Positions 1 through 8,367 are shown, counted from the stretch's first letter. The stretch: DNA of 64,000 nucleotides from Gammaproteobacteria bacterium (GCA_023266055.1 JAHFRW010000010.1:1-64000); one strand, 5' to 3'. A program made the numbers and translations. Notes: a model not told the origin generated them from the sequence alone.

Positions 1-110
1 CCGCTGGTGAAGAACACTGCACGAGAAGCCGCCCACACCACCAGATGGCGGGAAGCGCGCTGCCGCCAGAATCTTGCCCGCACACCCAACCGAATCAAAA
101 CCTGATGAGC

Positions 111-234
111 GCTCTAACGTTTGAGTTAAGAGGCACGCCAACGATGAAGCCGGAGCAATGCGCCACCCGTGATGAAAATCATGCCCTTGAAATGCCTCGA
201 CAAGGCGTGTCCTTCTTGAACGATATGTTAGGCT
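111..234 (-). repeat. attC site (long type, ~124 bp)
   Basis: gctctaacgtttgagttaagaggcacgcc...ggcgtgtccttcttgaacgatatgttaggc; near-duplicate of 1693-1814. Confidence 0.8.
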
Positions 235-920
235 TGGGAAGACGCTGAATAAGACGCACCCGCCCAGCCAAACTTTGAGTAACATTAACCGGCTGACGCA
301 ACCCGCCTACCAACACCTGGGGGCAACGTTAGCACGCCGGAGTGTAACCCGTAAAGCACACGACTATGCCCCGTAAAACCTGAGAACGCTTTGCCCATAA
401 CATTGGCTTGCGCCGCGCCCGGCTGGGATAACCACACCCGAGTCGTTAGGCCGGGGAAGATGTTGCACAAAACGCACCCGCCACTAAAACCTTCAACAAC
501 ATTAACCGGCTGACGCAACCTCGCTTGCCAACACCTGGGAACAACGTTAGCGCGCCGGAGAGTGACCCGTAAAGCAGGCGGCTATGCCCCGCAAAACCGG
601 GAACGCTTCGCAGCCAACCCCCGGCTTGCGCCACGCCCGGCCGGGATAACCACACCCGAGGGGCAACCCCGAAAGCCGGGGAAACCGCTTCATTCGCACC
701 TTACCATGGCGTGGCGCAAACGGATAATGCGACAGCGTGAAATCTACCCGCGACCCCAGCGTCTACTCTCGGGTTGCATTCCATGGCTGGGTAAACACTA
801 AAGCTCAGTGGGCAACGAAGTAAACACTTGGCCTGGAGGCCCCTACTTTTGGTCAGGCTCACTTGCACCTGCTTTCTGCGCGTTACCCACACACTAAAAA
901 GTGAATGCGCTTTTCAGGAT

Positions 921-984
921 GCCTAACGTAAAGTTGAGGGGCGCGCCGCTTTTGGCGCACCCCTCTCGAACGCCATGTTATGCC
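921..984 (-). repeat. attC site
   Basis: gcctaacgtaaagttgaggggcgcgccgcttttggcgcacccctctcgaacgccatgttatgc. Confidence 0.9.
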
Positions 985-992
985 GCAAAAGC

Positions 993-1322
993 CTAAAATA
1001 TACTAATAAGCCTACAAGTCAGGCCAGATAAATGGCCTGCTACATTTTTTGGCGAAGACGTAGTGTTATAGATAATATCTACATTTTTTCCCGCAATATA
1101 ATTGGCTAATGCCGACGAAAATAACTCTTTATCGTCCATGTTGATGTACAGCCTATTAGAGTTACAAACAGCGGGTAACGTCTGGTTTATTTGGACTAAA
1201 TACGCATCACTATCCAATCTGCTTTGTGCATATACTTTAGTAATGGTAACGCCATATAACACCTCGGCCTGCGACAGGCTTGGCACTAATATTGAAATTA
1301 TGCATAACACCAATCTCTTCAT
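993..1322 (-). CDS. Cassette-encoded small secreted hypothetical protein (signal peptide)
   Basis: ORF on minus strand; MKRLVLCIISILVPSLSQAEV... N-terminal signal peptide; immediately upstream of an attC in cassette orientation. Start chosen at internal Met. Confidence 0.65.
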   Translation of the reverse strand: MKRLVLCIISILVPSLSQAEVLYGVTITKVYAQSRLDSDAYLVQINQTLPAVCNSNRLYINMDDKELFSSALANYIAGKNVDIIYNTTSSPKNVAGHLSGLTCRLISIF

Positions 1323-1337
1323 AAGAGTCTCTCCTAG

Positions 1338-1376
1338 ATTCAACGCATAAAGATTAACTCGAGCGCAATGTTAGGC
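1338..1376 (-). repeat. Short/degenerate attC-like site
   Basis: ATTCAAC gcataaagattaactcgagcgcaat GTTAGGC; matches RYYYAAC/GTTRRRY but is unusually short. Confidence 0.5.
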
Positions 1377-1692
1377 TCTTGAGGGACCCAACAAACGCGC
1401 AGATTGAAAAAGATTCATTTAAAAAATAAGCAACCAGGTGACTTTCTGTTGCCGAAGTCAAAGTATGTTGGCTTTGAGCCGTCTCTTTATAACTATCTTG
1501 GCACTCCACCATGTTTCAAAAAAACATGGGTGATCCGTTCGGAGCTGTGCTGGGGGTGTCATGTATCTTTCCACGTAGTCACAATGCTTCCAGATACCGC
1601 ACTTTTAGCCAGCCATTATTCTGCCAGCTTACCTGAAGAATGGCCCAGCACTAATTCAAAAGTTTTTCAATAGCATACCCCCTTTCTTTCTG

Positions 1693-1814
1693 GCCTAACG
1701 TTTGAATTAAGGGGCACGCCAACAATGAAGCCGGAACAACGCGCCACCCGTGATGAAAATCATGCTCTTGAAATGCCTCGACACGGCGTGTCCTTCTTGA
1801 ATGAGTCGTTAGGC
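1693..1814 (-). repeat. attC site (long type, 122 bp)
   Basis: gcctaacgtttgaattaaggggcacgcc...ggcgtgtccttcttgaatgagtcgttaggc. Confidence 0.8.
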
Positions 1815-2294
1815 CGGGGAAGATGTTGTACAAGACGCACCCGCCTAATCAAAACCTTGAACAACATTAACCGGCTGACGCAAACACACTTACCAACACC
1901 TGGGAACAACGTTAGCACGCCGGAGAGTGACCCGTAAAGCAGGCGGCTATGCCCCGCAAAACCGGGGAACGCTTTGCCCCCAACCCCCGGCTTGCGCCGC
2001 GCCCGGCGGGGATAACCATACCGAGGGGGTAACCCAAAAGCTGGGGAAACTGCTTCACTCGCATCTTACCATGGCGTGGCGCAAACGGATAATGCGACAA
2101 CGTGAGATCTGCCCGCGACCCCGGCACCTACTCTCTGGGCGTACTCAATGGCTGGGGAAAACCAAAGCTCAGCGAGCAACGAAGCCCGCACTTGGCCTGG
2201 AGGCCCCTACTTTTGGTCAAATATTCCTTCACCCGCTTTGAAGGATGTTACCCACACACACCAAAAAATGAATGTGCTTTTCAGGAGGCCTAAC
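1815..2294 (-). repeat. Repeat B cassette body, full copy (other copies 444-927 full, 231-440 truncated)
   Basis: Shared blocks: aacattaaccggctgacgca, caacacctggg.aacgttagc.cgccggag, ccttaccatggcgtggcgcaaacggataatgcgaca, cttggcctggaggcccctacttttggtca. Confidence 0.88.
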
Positions 2295-2320
2295 GTGAAT
2301 TCGCGATAACTTTACTGCCT

Positions 2321-2557
2321 TTATTTATCAGGCAGAGCCTCAAATTCCTTTCTCTTATTTTCAAACCATTCATTCATCGCCTTCGGATTTTTCATAAGCT
2401 CTTGCATTTCATTCATGGCTTTAAGATGTGCGCCATCCTTTTTATGAAACATTTCCATGGCATGTTGTTTGCTCATTCCAGCAATCTCGTCAAATGAGTT
2501 TGCATGAAATTTTTCGCCACAAGCCCCACCGAGTTGTTTGCAGGTCATTGTCTTCAT
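2321..2557 (-). CDS. Small cassette protein, DUF1059-like (MKTMTCKQLGGACGEKFHANSFDEI...)
   Basis: Complete 78-aa ORF in cassette orientation; K-T/M-T-C-x-x-L-G-G-x-C motif recalled from DUF1059-type proteins. Confidence 0.7.
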   Translation of the reverse strand: MKTMTCKQLGGACGEKFHANSFDEIAGMSKQHAMEMFHKKDGAHLKAMNEMQELMKNPKAMNEWFENKRKEFEALPDK

Positions 2558-2585
2558 ATTTTCCTCCGTTGATGAAATTTGACAC

Positions 2586-2640
2586 GCCTAACGCAAAGCT
2601 AAGCGGCGGCGCAGCCGTCCGCTTGAGCGCCGGGTTAGGA
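2586..2640 (-). repeat. attC site
   Basis: gcctaacgcaaagctaagcggcggcgcagccgtccgcttgagcgccgggttagga. Confidence 0.9.
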
Positions 2641-2643
2641 GCG

Positions 2644-3072
2644 CTATGGGGACACTTGAGTATCAATCGGTTTCTCATAATCAACTCGCTGCCCGAGATT
2701 CTTATCGACGATTGCAATTCCCCATTTCATCGCCACCGTGTCAATAACTGCATTTATGACATACTCTTGGCCTGCCTGTGCTTGGAACCAACGTGTGATT
2801 TCCCCACCAGTATAGCCATCCTTATGTAGAGCCACAGTAATTGAATGTTCACCGGGCGAAAGCTCACACCTTTCAATGATGTCCAAGGGACCACGCCGCT
2901 TACCATTAAGAGTTGTAATCACAATATCGCTATGTATAGAACTTTTATTGATGACTGCCATTTCCGAGGGTTTCAACAATTCGCTGCCGGGGCTTCTGTA
3001 GACAGTAGCGCAACCAGAAATCATTAGAGATAAAATGATACCGACGACGATCTGTAGTACGTGATGGTTCAT
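2644..3072 (-). CDS. Cassette-encoded lipoprotein
   Basis: MNHHVLQIVVGIILSLMISGCATVYRSPG... lipobox (LMISGC); cassette bounded by attC at both ends. Confidence 0.75.
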   Translation of the reverse strand: MNHHVLQIVVGIILSLMISGCATVYRSPGSELLKPSEMAVINKSSIHSDIVITTLNGKRRGPLDIIERCELSPGEHSITVALHKDGYTGGEITRWFQAQAGQEYVINAVIDTVAMKWGIAIVDKNLGQRVDYEKPIDTQVSP

Positions 3073-3077
3073 ATCTC

Positions 3078-3140
3078 TCCTAACGTACAAGTTGAGCGGC
3101 GCGCGGCTTCATGCGCGTCCGCTCGAACGCAAAGTTAGCC
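3078..3140 (-). repeat. attC site
   Basis: tcctaacgtacaagttgagcggcgcgcggcttcatgcgcgtccgctcgaacgcaaagttagcc. Confidence 0.9.
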
Positions 3141-3143
3141 GTG

Positions 3144-3479
3144 TTACTTGACGCGCTGGAAGAATGCAAGGTTGGCTGAGCCTTCTTCAATTTTCTCTAG
3201 GTAGGAGAGACAGGCTGGAGCGAACGGGCCAGTGCCCCACTTGGCGCACAACTCAGCCGCCCGGGACTGGCTAGTAGCAAAGACAACATCGACATAGGTG
3301 TCGTTTGCACCGCGCAGCACTGCATGGCCCAAAAACCCGTCTTCAGTTGAATAGAGACCTTCTACCATTGCGTCAACGGCTGTGAAAAGCTCGGATTCGG
3401 AAACACCGTGTTTGAGCTTGAACGTCGAGAACTCCATGCCGCCAAAAGCAGGAATATTTGTAAGTGGGTTGAGTTGCAT
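3144..3479 (-). CDS. Cassette protein, putative dimeric alpha/beta barrel-like
   Basis: Complete 111-aa ORF in cassette orientation. Confidence 0.6.
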   Translation of the reverse strand: MQLNPLTNIPAFGGMEFSTFKLKHGVSESELFTAVDAMVEGLYSTEDGFLGHAVLRGANDTYVDVVFATSQSRAAELCAKWGTGPFAPACLSYLEKIEEGSANLAFFQRVK

Positions 3480-3574
3480 AATTTCTCCTTGAGTGTTGTT
3501 GAGGGTTCGCTAAGTCTACCAAGCCCCTACTGACACCGTCATGTCAGCAGCTTGAGACGGCTAACGTTCGCCAT

Positions 3575-4024
3575 TTATTTTTTACGCTGCATATTGTGCA
3601 TGAACTTCTCGTTGATTTGCGCCTTCTTTGCTGCTTGCTTTGATGAAATATTTCTTTTTCTCATGATGTCGAAATAGAACTCTTTTTCCCATTCAGTAAT
3701 CCAACCACGGTCAAAAGCATGTTGTATTGCCTCTGCATTTAGTGATTTTTCTGTGTCCTTTCGGACCCGCTTAACTGCTTGGAATATCTTGTCCGACGGT
3801 AGACCGATGAACTTCTTTACACAGCAGTTACCAACAACTGCTGTATTTCTATTGGCCTTGTTCCGTAGCACACAGATTTCAATTATTGGGAAATGCCCAC
3901 AAAGGCAAGTGTCTGGTTCTTCGGATTCGTATACCTCTTCAAGCGCCCATTCCAACTTTGCGGCGTCCCATACTTTCGCCTCGGAGCGGGCCACAATCTC
4001 TTTTGTAAGTTGGTACTCGGACAT
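3575..4024 (-). CDS. Cassette hypothetical protein with Cys-rich (CLCGH...CCVKKF) motif
   Basis: Complete 149-aa ORF in cassette orientation; ends almost at the R box GGCTAAC (3559-3565). Confidence 0.65.
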   Translation of the reverse strand: MSEYQLTKEIVARSEAKVWDAAKLEWALEEVYESEEPDTCLCGHFPIIEICVLRNKANRNTAVVGNCCVKKFIGLPSDKIFQAVKRVRKDTEKSLNAEAIQHAFDRGWITEWEKEFYFDIMRKRNISSKQAAKKAQINEKFMHNMQRKK

Positions 4025-4033
4025 GTTTTAAAT

Positions 4034-4096
4034 GGCTAACGTAAAGTTGAGGGGCGCGCGGCTTTTGGCGCGTCCCGCTCGAACGCCATGTTAGGT
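4034..4096 (-). repeat. attC site
   Basis: ggctaacgtaaagttgaggggcgcgcggcttttggcgcgtcccgctcgaacgccatgttaggt. Confidence 0.92.
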
Positions 4097-4157
4097 TTAG
4101 TACTCAAGCAACTTACCATGTTGCTTTGTAAGGCACCCACATGCTGGTGTTGCGGCA

Positions 4158-4544
4158 TTAGTTTGCGCCCTGTACTGCTTGCTTGAAGTCTTCCCATACA
4201 GAGGGCTCCCAGTCGCGATCCACGAATTCGGTTTGAAGCGGTTTTTTGCTCACGATGGTGATGGTGTATTGAGAAGCCGATTCATCCGTGGGTTGAATAA
4301 AGAATCCCACCACTTTTCCTGCCGTCCCATTGACGACTTGGGATTTGATAACACCAGAAGGTTTGTGACTTTCAACGATTTTCATATCAGTGCTCATAGC
4401 CACGGTTGCCGCACGCCATATCTGTTCGTAGCTCTTGCCGCTAACGGAAAAGCTTTTGCCTTTACCGTTGCTAAGCTGCAGGCTATCTGTGCTTACGCAG
4501 GCGGACAAATACAGGCTTAACAGCAAAGTTAAGATGATCTTCAT
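4158..4544 (-). CDS. Cassette-encoded lipoprotein
   Basis: MKIILTLLLSLYLSACVSTDSL... lipobox LSAC. Confidence 0.7.
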   Translation of the reverse strand: MKIILTLLLSLYLSACVSTDSLQLSNGKGKSFSVSGKSYEQIWRAATVAMSTDMKIVESHKPSGVIKSQVVNGTAGKVVGFFIQPTDESASQYTITIVSKKPLQTEFVDRDWEPSVWEDFKQAVQGAN

Positions 4545-4558
4545 ATTGTCTCCCCTTG

Positions 4559-5029
4559 TCATTTGCGCATATCTGGCTTTGGTTGTGCGCCAGAACACCT
4601 GAATATGATGACCTTGCTCTGGTTGCAGCTAGGTGTCAGCTGAACATTGCCCACATAGCGAGCCTTGACGTTGCCAAGCCCTTCATGTCGAATCGAATAT
4701 TGATCTTTACCACCACATGCTTCATCTATGGCAGCAAGAGCCTGATTCCTTCTTGCCTGAACAAGGGAAGATAGTCCTGCATCACAGTAGTTAACGTCAC
4801 CAGTTGGCTTGGTGATCTTCTTCTTGTTGGCGAAAAGCTCCTTCACCTCGGATGGTGTAAGCATAGTTGGAATAGTACCCTCGGCGGTCATATTTGCCTG
4901 TTCCTCCGGAGTATATATATAGGCTTTGGCGGCGTTGCTGCTGAACATTCCGCCGCCCGCATTTGGATCAATTGCACAGCCGACAAGTGCGATTGCTGTG
5001 GAAATAATTATTGTGATTTGTTTCTTCAT
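4559..5029 (-). CDS. Cassette-encoded lipoprotein (second ORF of the same cassette)
   Basis: MKKQITIIISTAIALVGCAIDPNAGG... lipobox LVGC; no attC between this ORF and 4158-4544. Confidence 0.7.
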   Translation of the reverse strand: MKKQITIIISTAIALVGCAIDPNAGGGMFSSNAAKAYIYTPEEQANMTAEGTIPTMLTPSEVKELFANKKKITKPTGDVNYCDAGLSSLVQARRNQALAAIDEACGGKDQYSIRHEGLGNVKARYVGNVQLTPSCNQSKVIIFRCSGAQPKPDMRK

Positions 5030-5057
5030 GCTGCTTCCTCTTTGGTGAAAAAATAAA

Positions 5058-5112
5058 ACCTAACGTAGAGCTAAGCGGCGGCGCAGCCGTCCGCTTGAGC
5101 GCCGGGTTAGAA
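5058..5112 (-). repeat. attC site
   Basis: acctaacgtagagctaagcggcggcgcagccgtccgcttgagcgccgggttagaa. Confidence 0.9.
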
Positions 5113-5465
5113 CGCGGGGGTGCAGTGGATGATGAATATGAAAAGGACCCTGCACCTGACGCCTCCGCTGTTTTTCAAACCCTTGAGGGGACTACTGTAC
5201 TCGAACCTTTTACCGGTGAACAGAGCCCGTGAATGGGCTTTACCTGATGCGGTTGAAAAAACGCCTGCTCTGGGCGACACGGCCTGAAAGGATCTTCATG
5301 GCCCCACTAAAGACCACGCCCCCGCGAAACCCTTTGCGGCAGAACAGAACGGGCGCCGCGGGTGAAGAACTCTGCACGAGAAGCTGCCCGTACCCCTGGA
5401 GGGTGGGGAGCGTGATGACACCAGAATCTGGCCCACACACTCAACCGAATCAAAGCCTGATGAGC

Positions 5466-5529
5466 GCTCTAACGTAAAGTTGAGCGGCGCGCCGCTTCTG
5501 GCGCGTCCCGCTCGAACGCCATGTTGGGC
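5466..5529 (-). repeat. attC site
   Basis: gctctaacgtaaagttgagcggcgcgccgcttctggcgcgtcccgctcgaacgccatgttgggc. Confidence 0.9.
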
Positions 5530-5540
5530 ACTTATGTTAA

Positions 5541-5807
5541 TTACTCAGACCACAGCACATCATATTTAGGAACCATTTTTTCAAGCACGCGTTGGCGCAA
5601 CGCATCGCATTCTGCGGTGTATTCTGCGAGCCAAAGAAGAGTGGTGCCGCCAGTGTTAAACCCGGCGACCTCCCAATTTCTCTCCGGGAGGTTTATTTTT
5701 CTGAGGCTCCCGACGGCACAGTGGCAATCTTTGTGTGCCCAATCCTTTTCCAATGCCTCGTTGATAACTTTAAGTAGTTGCTGCTCCGAAAGTAGATCTT
5801 TTGCCAT
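5541..5807 (-). CDS. Cassette hypothetical protein (MAKDLLSEQQLLKVINEALEKDW...)
   Basis: ORF in cassette orientation; the longer ORF called to 6164 would cross an attC, so the start is placed at the internal Met at 5807. Confidence 0.65.
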   Translation of the reverse strand: MAKDLLSEQQLLKVINEALEKDWAHKDCHCAVGSLRKINLPERNWEVAGFNTGGTTLLWLAEYTAECDALRQRVLEKMVPKYDVLWSE

Positions 5808-5851
5808 ACGGTACTCCCTTTGTTTGTGTTCTGATTTGCGTACGTCCCCTG

Positions 5852-5950
5852 GGGCCCAACGTAACGAAGTTGAGCGACGCTTGCAGCACAGAGTGCCGGG
5901 GAAATATAAAACGCTTCCCTGCAAGTGTTCGCTCGAACGCAGGGTTGGAC
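5852..5950 (-). repeat. attC site (99 bp)
   Basis: gcccaacgtaacgaagttgagcgacgcttgcag...ctgcaagtgttcgctcgaacgcagggttggac. Confidence 0.85.
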
Positions 5951-6210
5951 GTGAAAGGGGGTGCGCCAAGGGGATGTCCTCGTGAACGAATTTTTTCGGC
6001 CCGGAGTCTACCCCGCCCCGCTGACCCCTCGGTGAGTTATCCGGGGCGAAGCGTCGGTACCGCTCGTTCGCATTAACGAACGTTATGCGACGGCGCGTAC
6101 GACGCTTCGCTCTTTTAACATATTTTGACCCCTTTGTCCAGTGTGGCGTGTTTACTTGGCTCATATCATCCGCTGATACGGGTCAACGAAGGCGCCGCAC
6201 CCCCTATCGC

Positions 6211-6265
6211 GACCAACGCAAAGCTAAGCGGCGGCGTAGCCGTCCGCTTGAGCGCCGGGTTAGAA
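6211..6265 (-). repeat. attC site
   Basis: gaccaacgcaaagctaagcggcggcgtagccgtccgcttgagcgccgggttagaa. Confidence 0.88.
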
Positions 6266-6625
6266 CGCGGGGGGGCAGTGGATGATGAACATGAAAAGAA
6301 CCCTGCACCTGACGCCTCCGCTGTTTTTCAAACCCTTGAGGGGACTACTGTACTCGAACTGTTTACCATTGAACAGAACCCGTGAACGGGCTTTACCTGA
6401 TGCGGTTGAAAAAACGCCTGCTCTGGGCGACACGGCCCGAAAGGATCTTCATGGCCCCACTAAGGACCACGCCCTCGCGAAACCCTTTGCGGCATCACAG
6501 AACGGGCACCGCGGGTGAAGAACACTGCACGAGAAACTGCCCGCACCCCTGGAGGGTGGGAAGCGCGATGCCGCCAGAATCTTGCCTACACACTCAACCG
6601 AGTCAAAACCTGATGAGCGCTCTAA
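6266..6625 (-). repeat. Repeat A cassette body, copy 1 (copy 2 at 5113-5472; partial copy 3 at 1-117)
   Basis: Near-identical ~360-bp segments beginning aacgcggggg(t/g)gcagtggatgatgaa and ending cctgatgagcgctctaac. Confidence 0.9.
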
Positions 6626-6771
6626 CTAGAAGTAGACCCCAATAAAATACCTAAAATTATATCAGACAGGTGTCTAAAGCTGGATTTAACTATATTTTTT
6701 ATTTAAAATCAATGGTAATCTTGTTTTATGAGCGATAACCCTCATTTTTTAATACACCTTCGGTTTTATTT

Positions 6772-6936
6772 ATGCCACACACTCAAAATCCACCTAAACT
6801 ATTAGAGCAAGTCCAGGCGAAACTCCGGGTAAAACATTACAGTATCCGCACCGAGCGTACTTACCTCGACTGGGCGAGGCGCTATATTTTGTTTCATCAC
6901 CAAAAGCACCCAGCGAAGATGGGGGCGCAGAACAAC
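6772..6936 (+). pseudogene. intI: Truncated integron integrase (IntI) N-terminal remnant
   Basis: MPHTQNPPKLLEQVQAKLRVKHYSIRTERTYLDWARRYILFHHQKHPAKMGA matches the IntI/XerC-like SAM-like N-terminal pattern (HYS-RTE-Y--W-R--I-FH---HP); divergent from the cassettes as in canonical integrons; the ORF stops after ~55 aa. Confidence 0.85.
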
Positions 6937-6939
6937 TTA

Positions 6940-7055
6940 AGGGTCAAGTTTTGACATCATTCATTATGGAAATACGCATAAATCCAAGTGTATTATTCAA
7001 CGGTGTGTTTGATGATAAAAGGTGGACGGTGATGAATAATGTCAAGACTGACCCT
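6940..7055. mobile_element. Putative MITE-like element (116 bp)
   Basis: Terminal inverted repeats agggtcaagttttgacatcattcat (6940-6964) and atgaataatgtcaagactgaccct (7032-7055); lies exactly where intI similarity ends. Confidence 0.65.
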
Positions 7056-7067
7056 AATGTTTTTTCG

Positions 7068-7110
7068 GCACCTTGCGCACCCTCGCTACGAGGCTAATGT
7101 AAAATCTGGG
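7068..7110 (+). mobile_element. Solo terminus of the same element family as the MITE at 62407-62581
   Basis: gcaccttgcgcaccctcgctacgaggctaatgtaaaatctggg matches the reverse complement of 62407-62449 with one mismatch visible. Confidence 0.8.
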
Positions 7111-7127
7111 ATAATGCGGGAGATATC

Positions 7128-7877
7128 ATGATCTTCAAACAATTATTCGAACCCAATTCATCAAGCTACACTTACCTGCTGGGTTGTCGTGACAGCGGGC
7201 AAGCGGTGCTCATTGACCCGGTACTGGAAACGGTAGAGCGGGATCAGCGTGTTATACAGGAACTCGGGCTGAAGCTCGCCTATTGCATAGAAACCCATAT
7301 TCACGCCGACCATCTCACCGGCGCGCGCAAATTAAAATATTTGCTAGGCAGCAAAATCGCGGGGCCAGCACTTGATGGTATCGCCTGCCGTGATGTTGGT
7401 CTGCGTGAAGGCGAACTGTTTCGTGTTGGCAGCATTGAAATTCACCCGCTGTTCACGCCCGGCCACACTGACACGCATCACGCTTATTGGCTCGACAATG
7501 GCACGCATACGCTGCTGTTCACGGGTGATGCGTTATTGATTGATAGCTGCGGCCGCACTGACTTTCAAAGCGGTAATGCCGCCACGCTCTACGAATCCAT
7601 CCAGAAAAAATTCTTTACCCTGCCCGACGAAACCTTGGTGTATCCCGCGCATGATTATAGCCAGCGGCAAATATCCACTATCGGTCAGGAAAAAATCCGC
7701 AACCCGCGCATTGGCGGAAAAACCGCGCAGGAATTTGTCAGCATTATGCACAACCTGAATTTACCTTACCCGAAAAAAATGGAATTCGCTGTGCCCGGAA
7801 ATATGAGTTGCGGCGAATGTCCGCCAAATGTGCCGGAGGAATTTAAAGGGCCGTGCGAGGTTAGCAAGCAGGGGTAA
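7128..7877 (+). CDS. MBL-fold hydrolase, ETHE1/persulfide dioxygenase-like
   Basis: THIHADHLTGA metal-binding motif, CGRTDFQSG, TPGHTDTH; overall ETHE1-like length and motifs. Confidence 0.85.
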   Translation: MIFKQLFEPNSSSYTYLLGCRDSGQAVLIDPVLETVERDQRVIQELGLKLAYCIETHIHADHLTGARKLKYLLGSKIAGPALDGIACRDVGLREGELFRVGSIEIHPLFTPGHTDTHHAYWLDNGTHTLLFTGDALLIDSCGRTDFQSGNAATLYESIQKKFFTLPDETLVYPAHDYSQRQISTIGQEKIRNPRIGGKTAQEFVSIMHNLNLPYPKKMEFAVPGNMSCGECPPNVPEEFKGPCEVSKQG

Positions 7878-7891
7878 ATCAACCGTGAAAT

Positions 7892-8299
7892 TTACTCGCC
7901 CTCAGGCGGTACAACTCTCGGTTTGCGGTTTTCATCAATCGCCACATAAGTGAGTATGGCTTCAGTAACTTTGGCAACGTGTAATCCCTGTGGACTAATC
8001 CTTTCCGCATAGACATCAACACTGACAGTCAGCGAAGTACGCCCCACTTTAATGACATCCGCATAACAGCTAATTACATCGCCAACAAATGTTGGTTCAT
8101 GGAATTGCACGGAATTTATGGCGACAGTGACCACATGGCAACGTGCGCGACGATACGCGGCAATGCTCCCCGCAATATCAATTTGAGAAACCATCCAACC
8201 ACCAAAAATATCACCTGCCGCATTGGTATCAGACGGCATGGGCGTCAGGCGCAAGGTGGGTTGACGATGCTCGGGAAGCACAATGGCGTTGGGATCCAT
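7892..8299 (-). CDS. Acyl-CoA thioesterase, hotdog fold (YciA-like)
   Basis: TNAAGDIFGGWMVSQIDIAG motif. Confidence 0.88.
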   Translation of the reverse strand: MDPNAIVLPEHRQPTLRLTPMPSDTNAAGDIFGGWMVSQIDIAGSIAAYRRARCHVVTVAINSVQFHEPTFVGDVISCYADVIKVGRTSLTVSVDVYAERISPQGLHVAKVTEAILTYVAIDENRKPRVVPPEGE

Positions 8300-8367
8300 A
8301 TATAATTTATCTCTGGGAAGTTAAATAATTGACAATATAAATTTACAACAACACTTGATGATCACCA

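Larger units (their letters stand above)
1..6626 (-). mobile_element. Integron cassette array (CALIN-like / decayed integron), cassettes oriented on minus strand
   Basis: Many imperfect palindromes bounded by RYYYAAC...GTTRRRY (e.g. gcctaacgtaaagttgaggggcgcg...cgccatgttatgc), separated by small ORFs that are almost all on the minus strand; ends next to a divergent intI N-terminal remnant. Confidence 0.93.

Noticed and set aside
5541-6164. 207-aa minus-strand ORF taken at full length
   Set aside because: Its upstream part translates through the attC at 5852-5950 and shows no protein-like features; only 5541-5807 is kept.
1-6626. CRISPR array interpretation of the regularly spaced repeats
   Set aside because: Repeats are imperfect palindromes of variable length with GTTRRRY cores and intervals hold ORFs of hundreds of bp; this is attC/cassette structure. 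No cas genes or short direct repeats seen.
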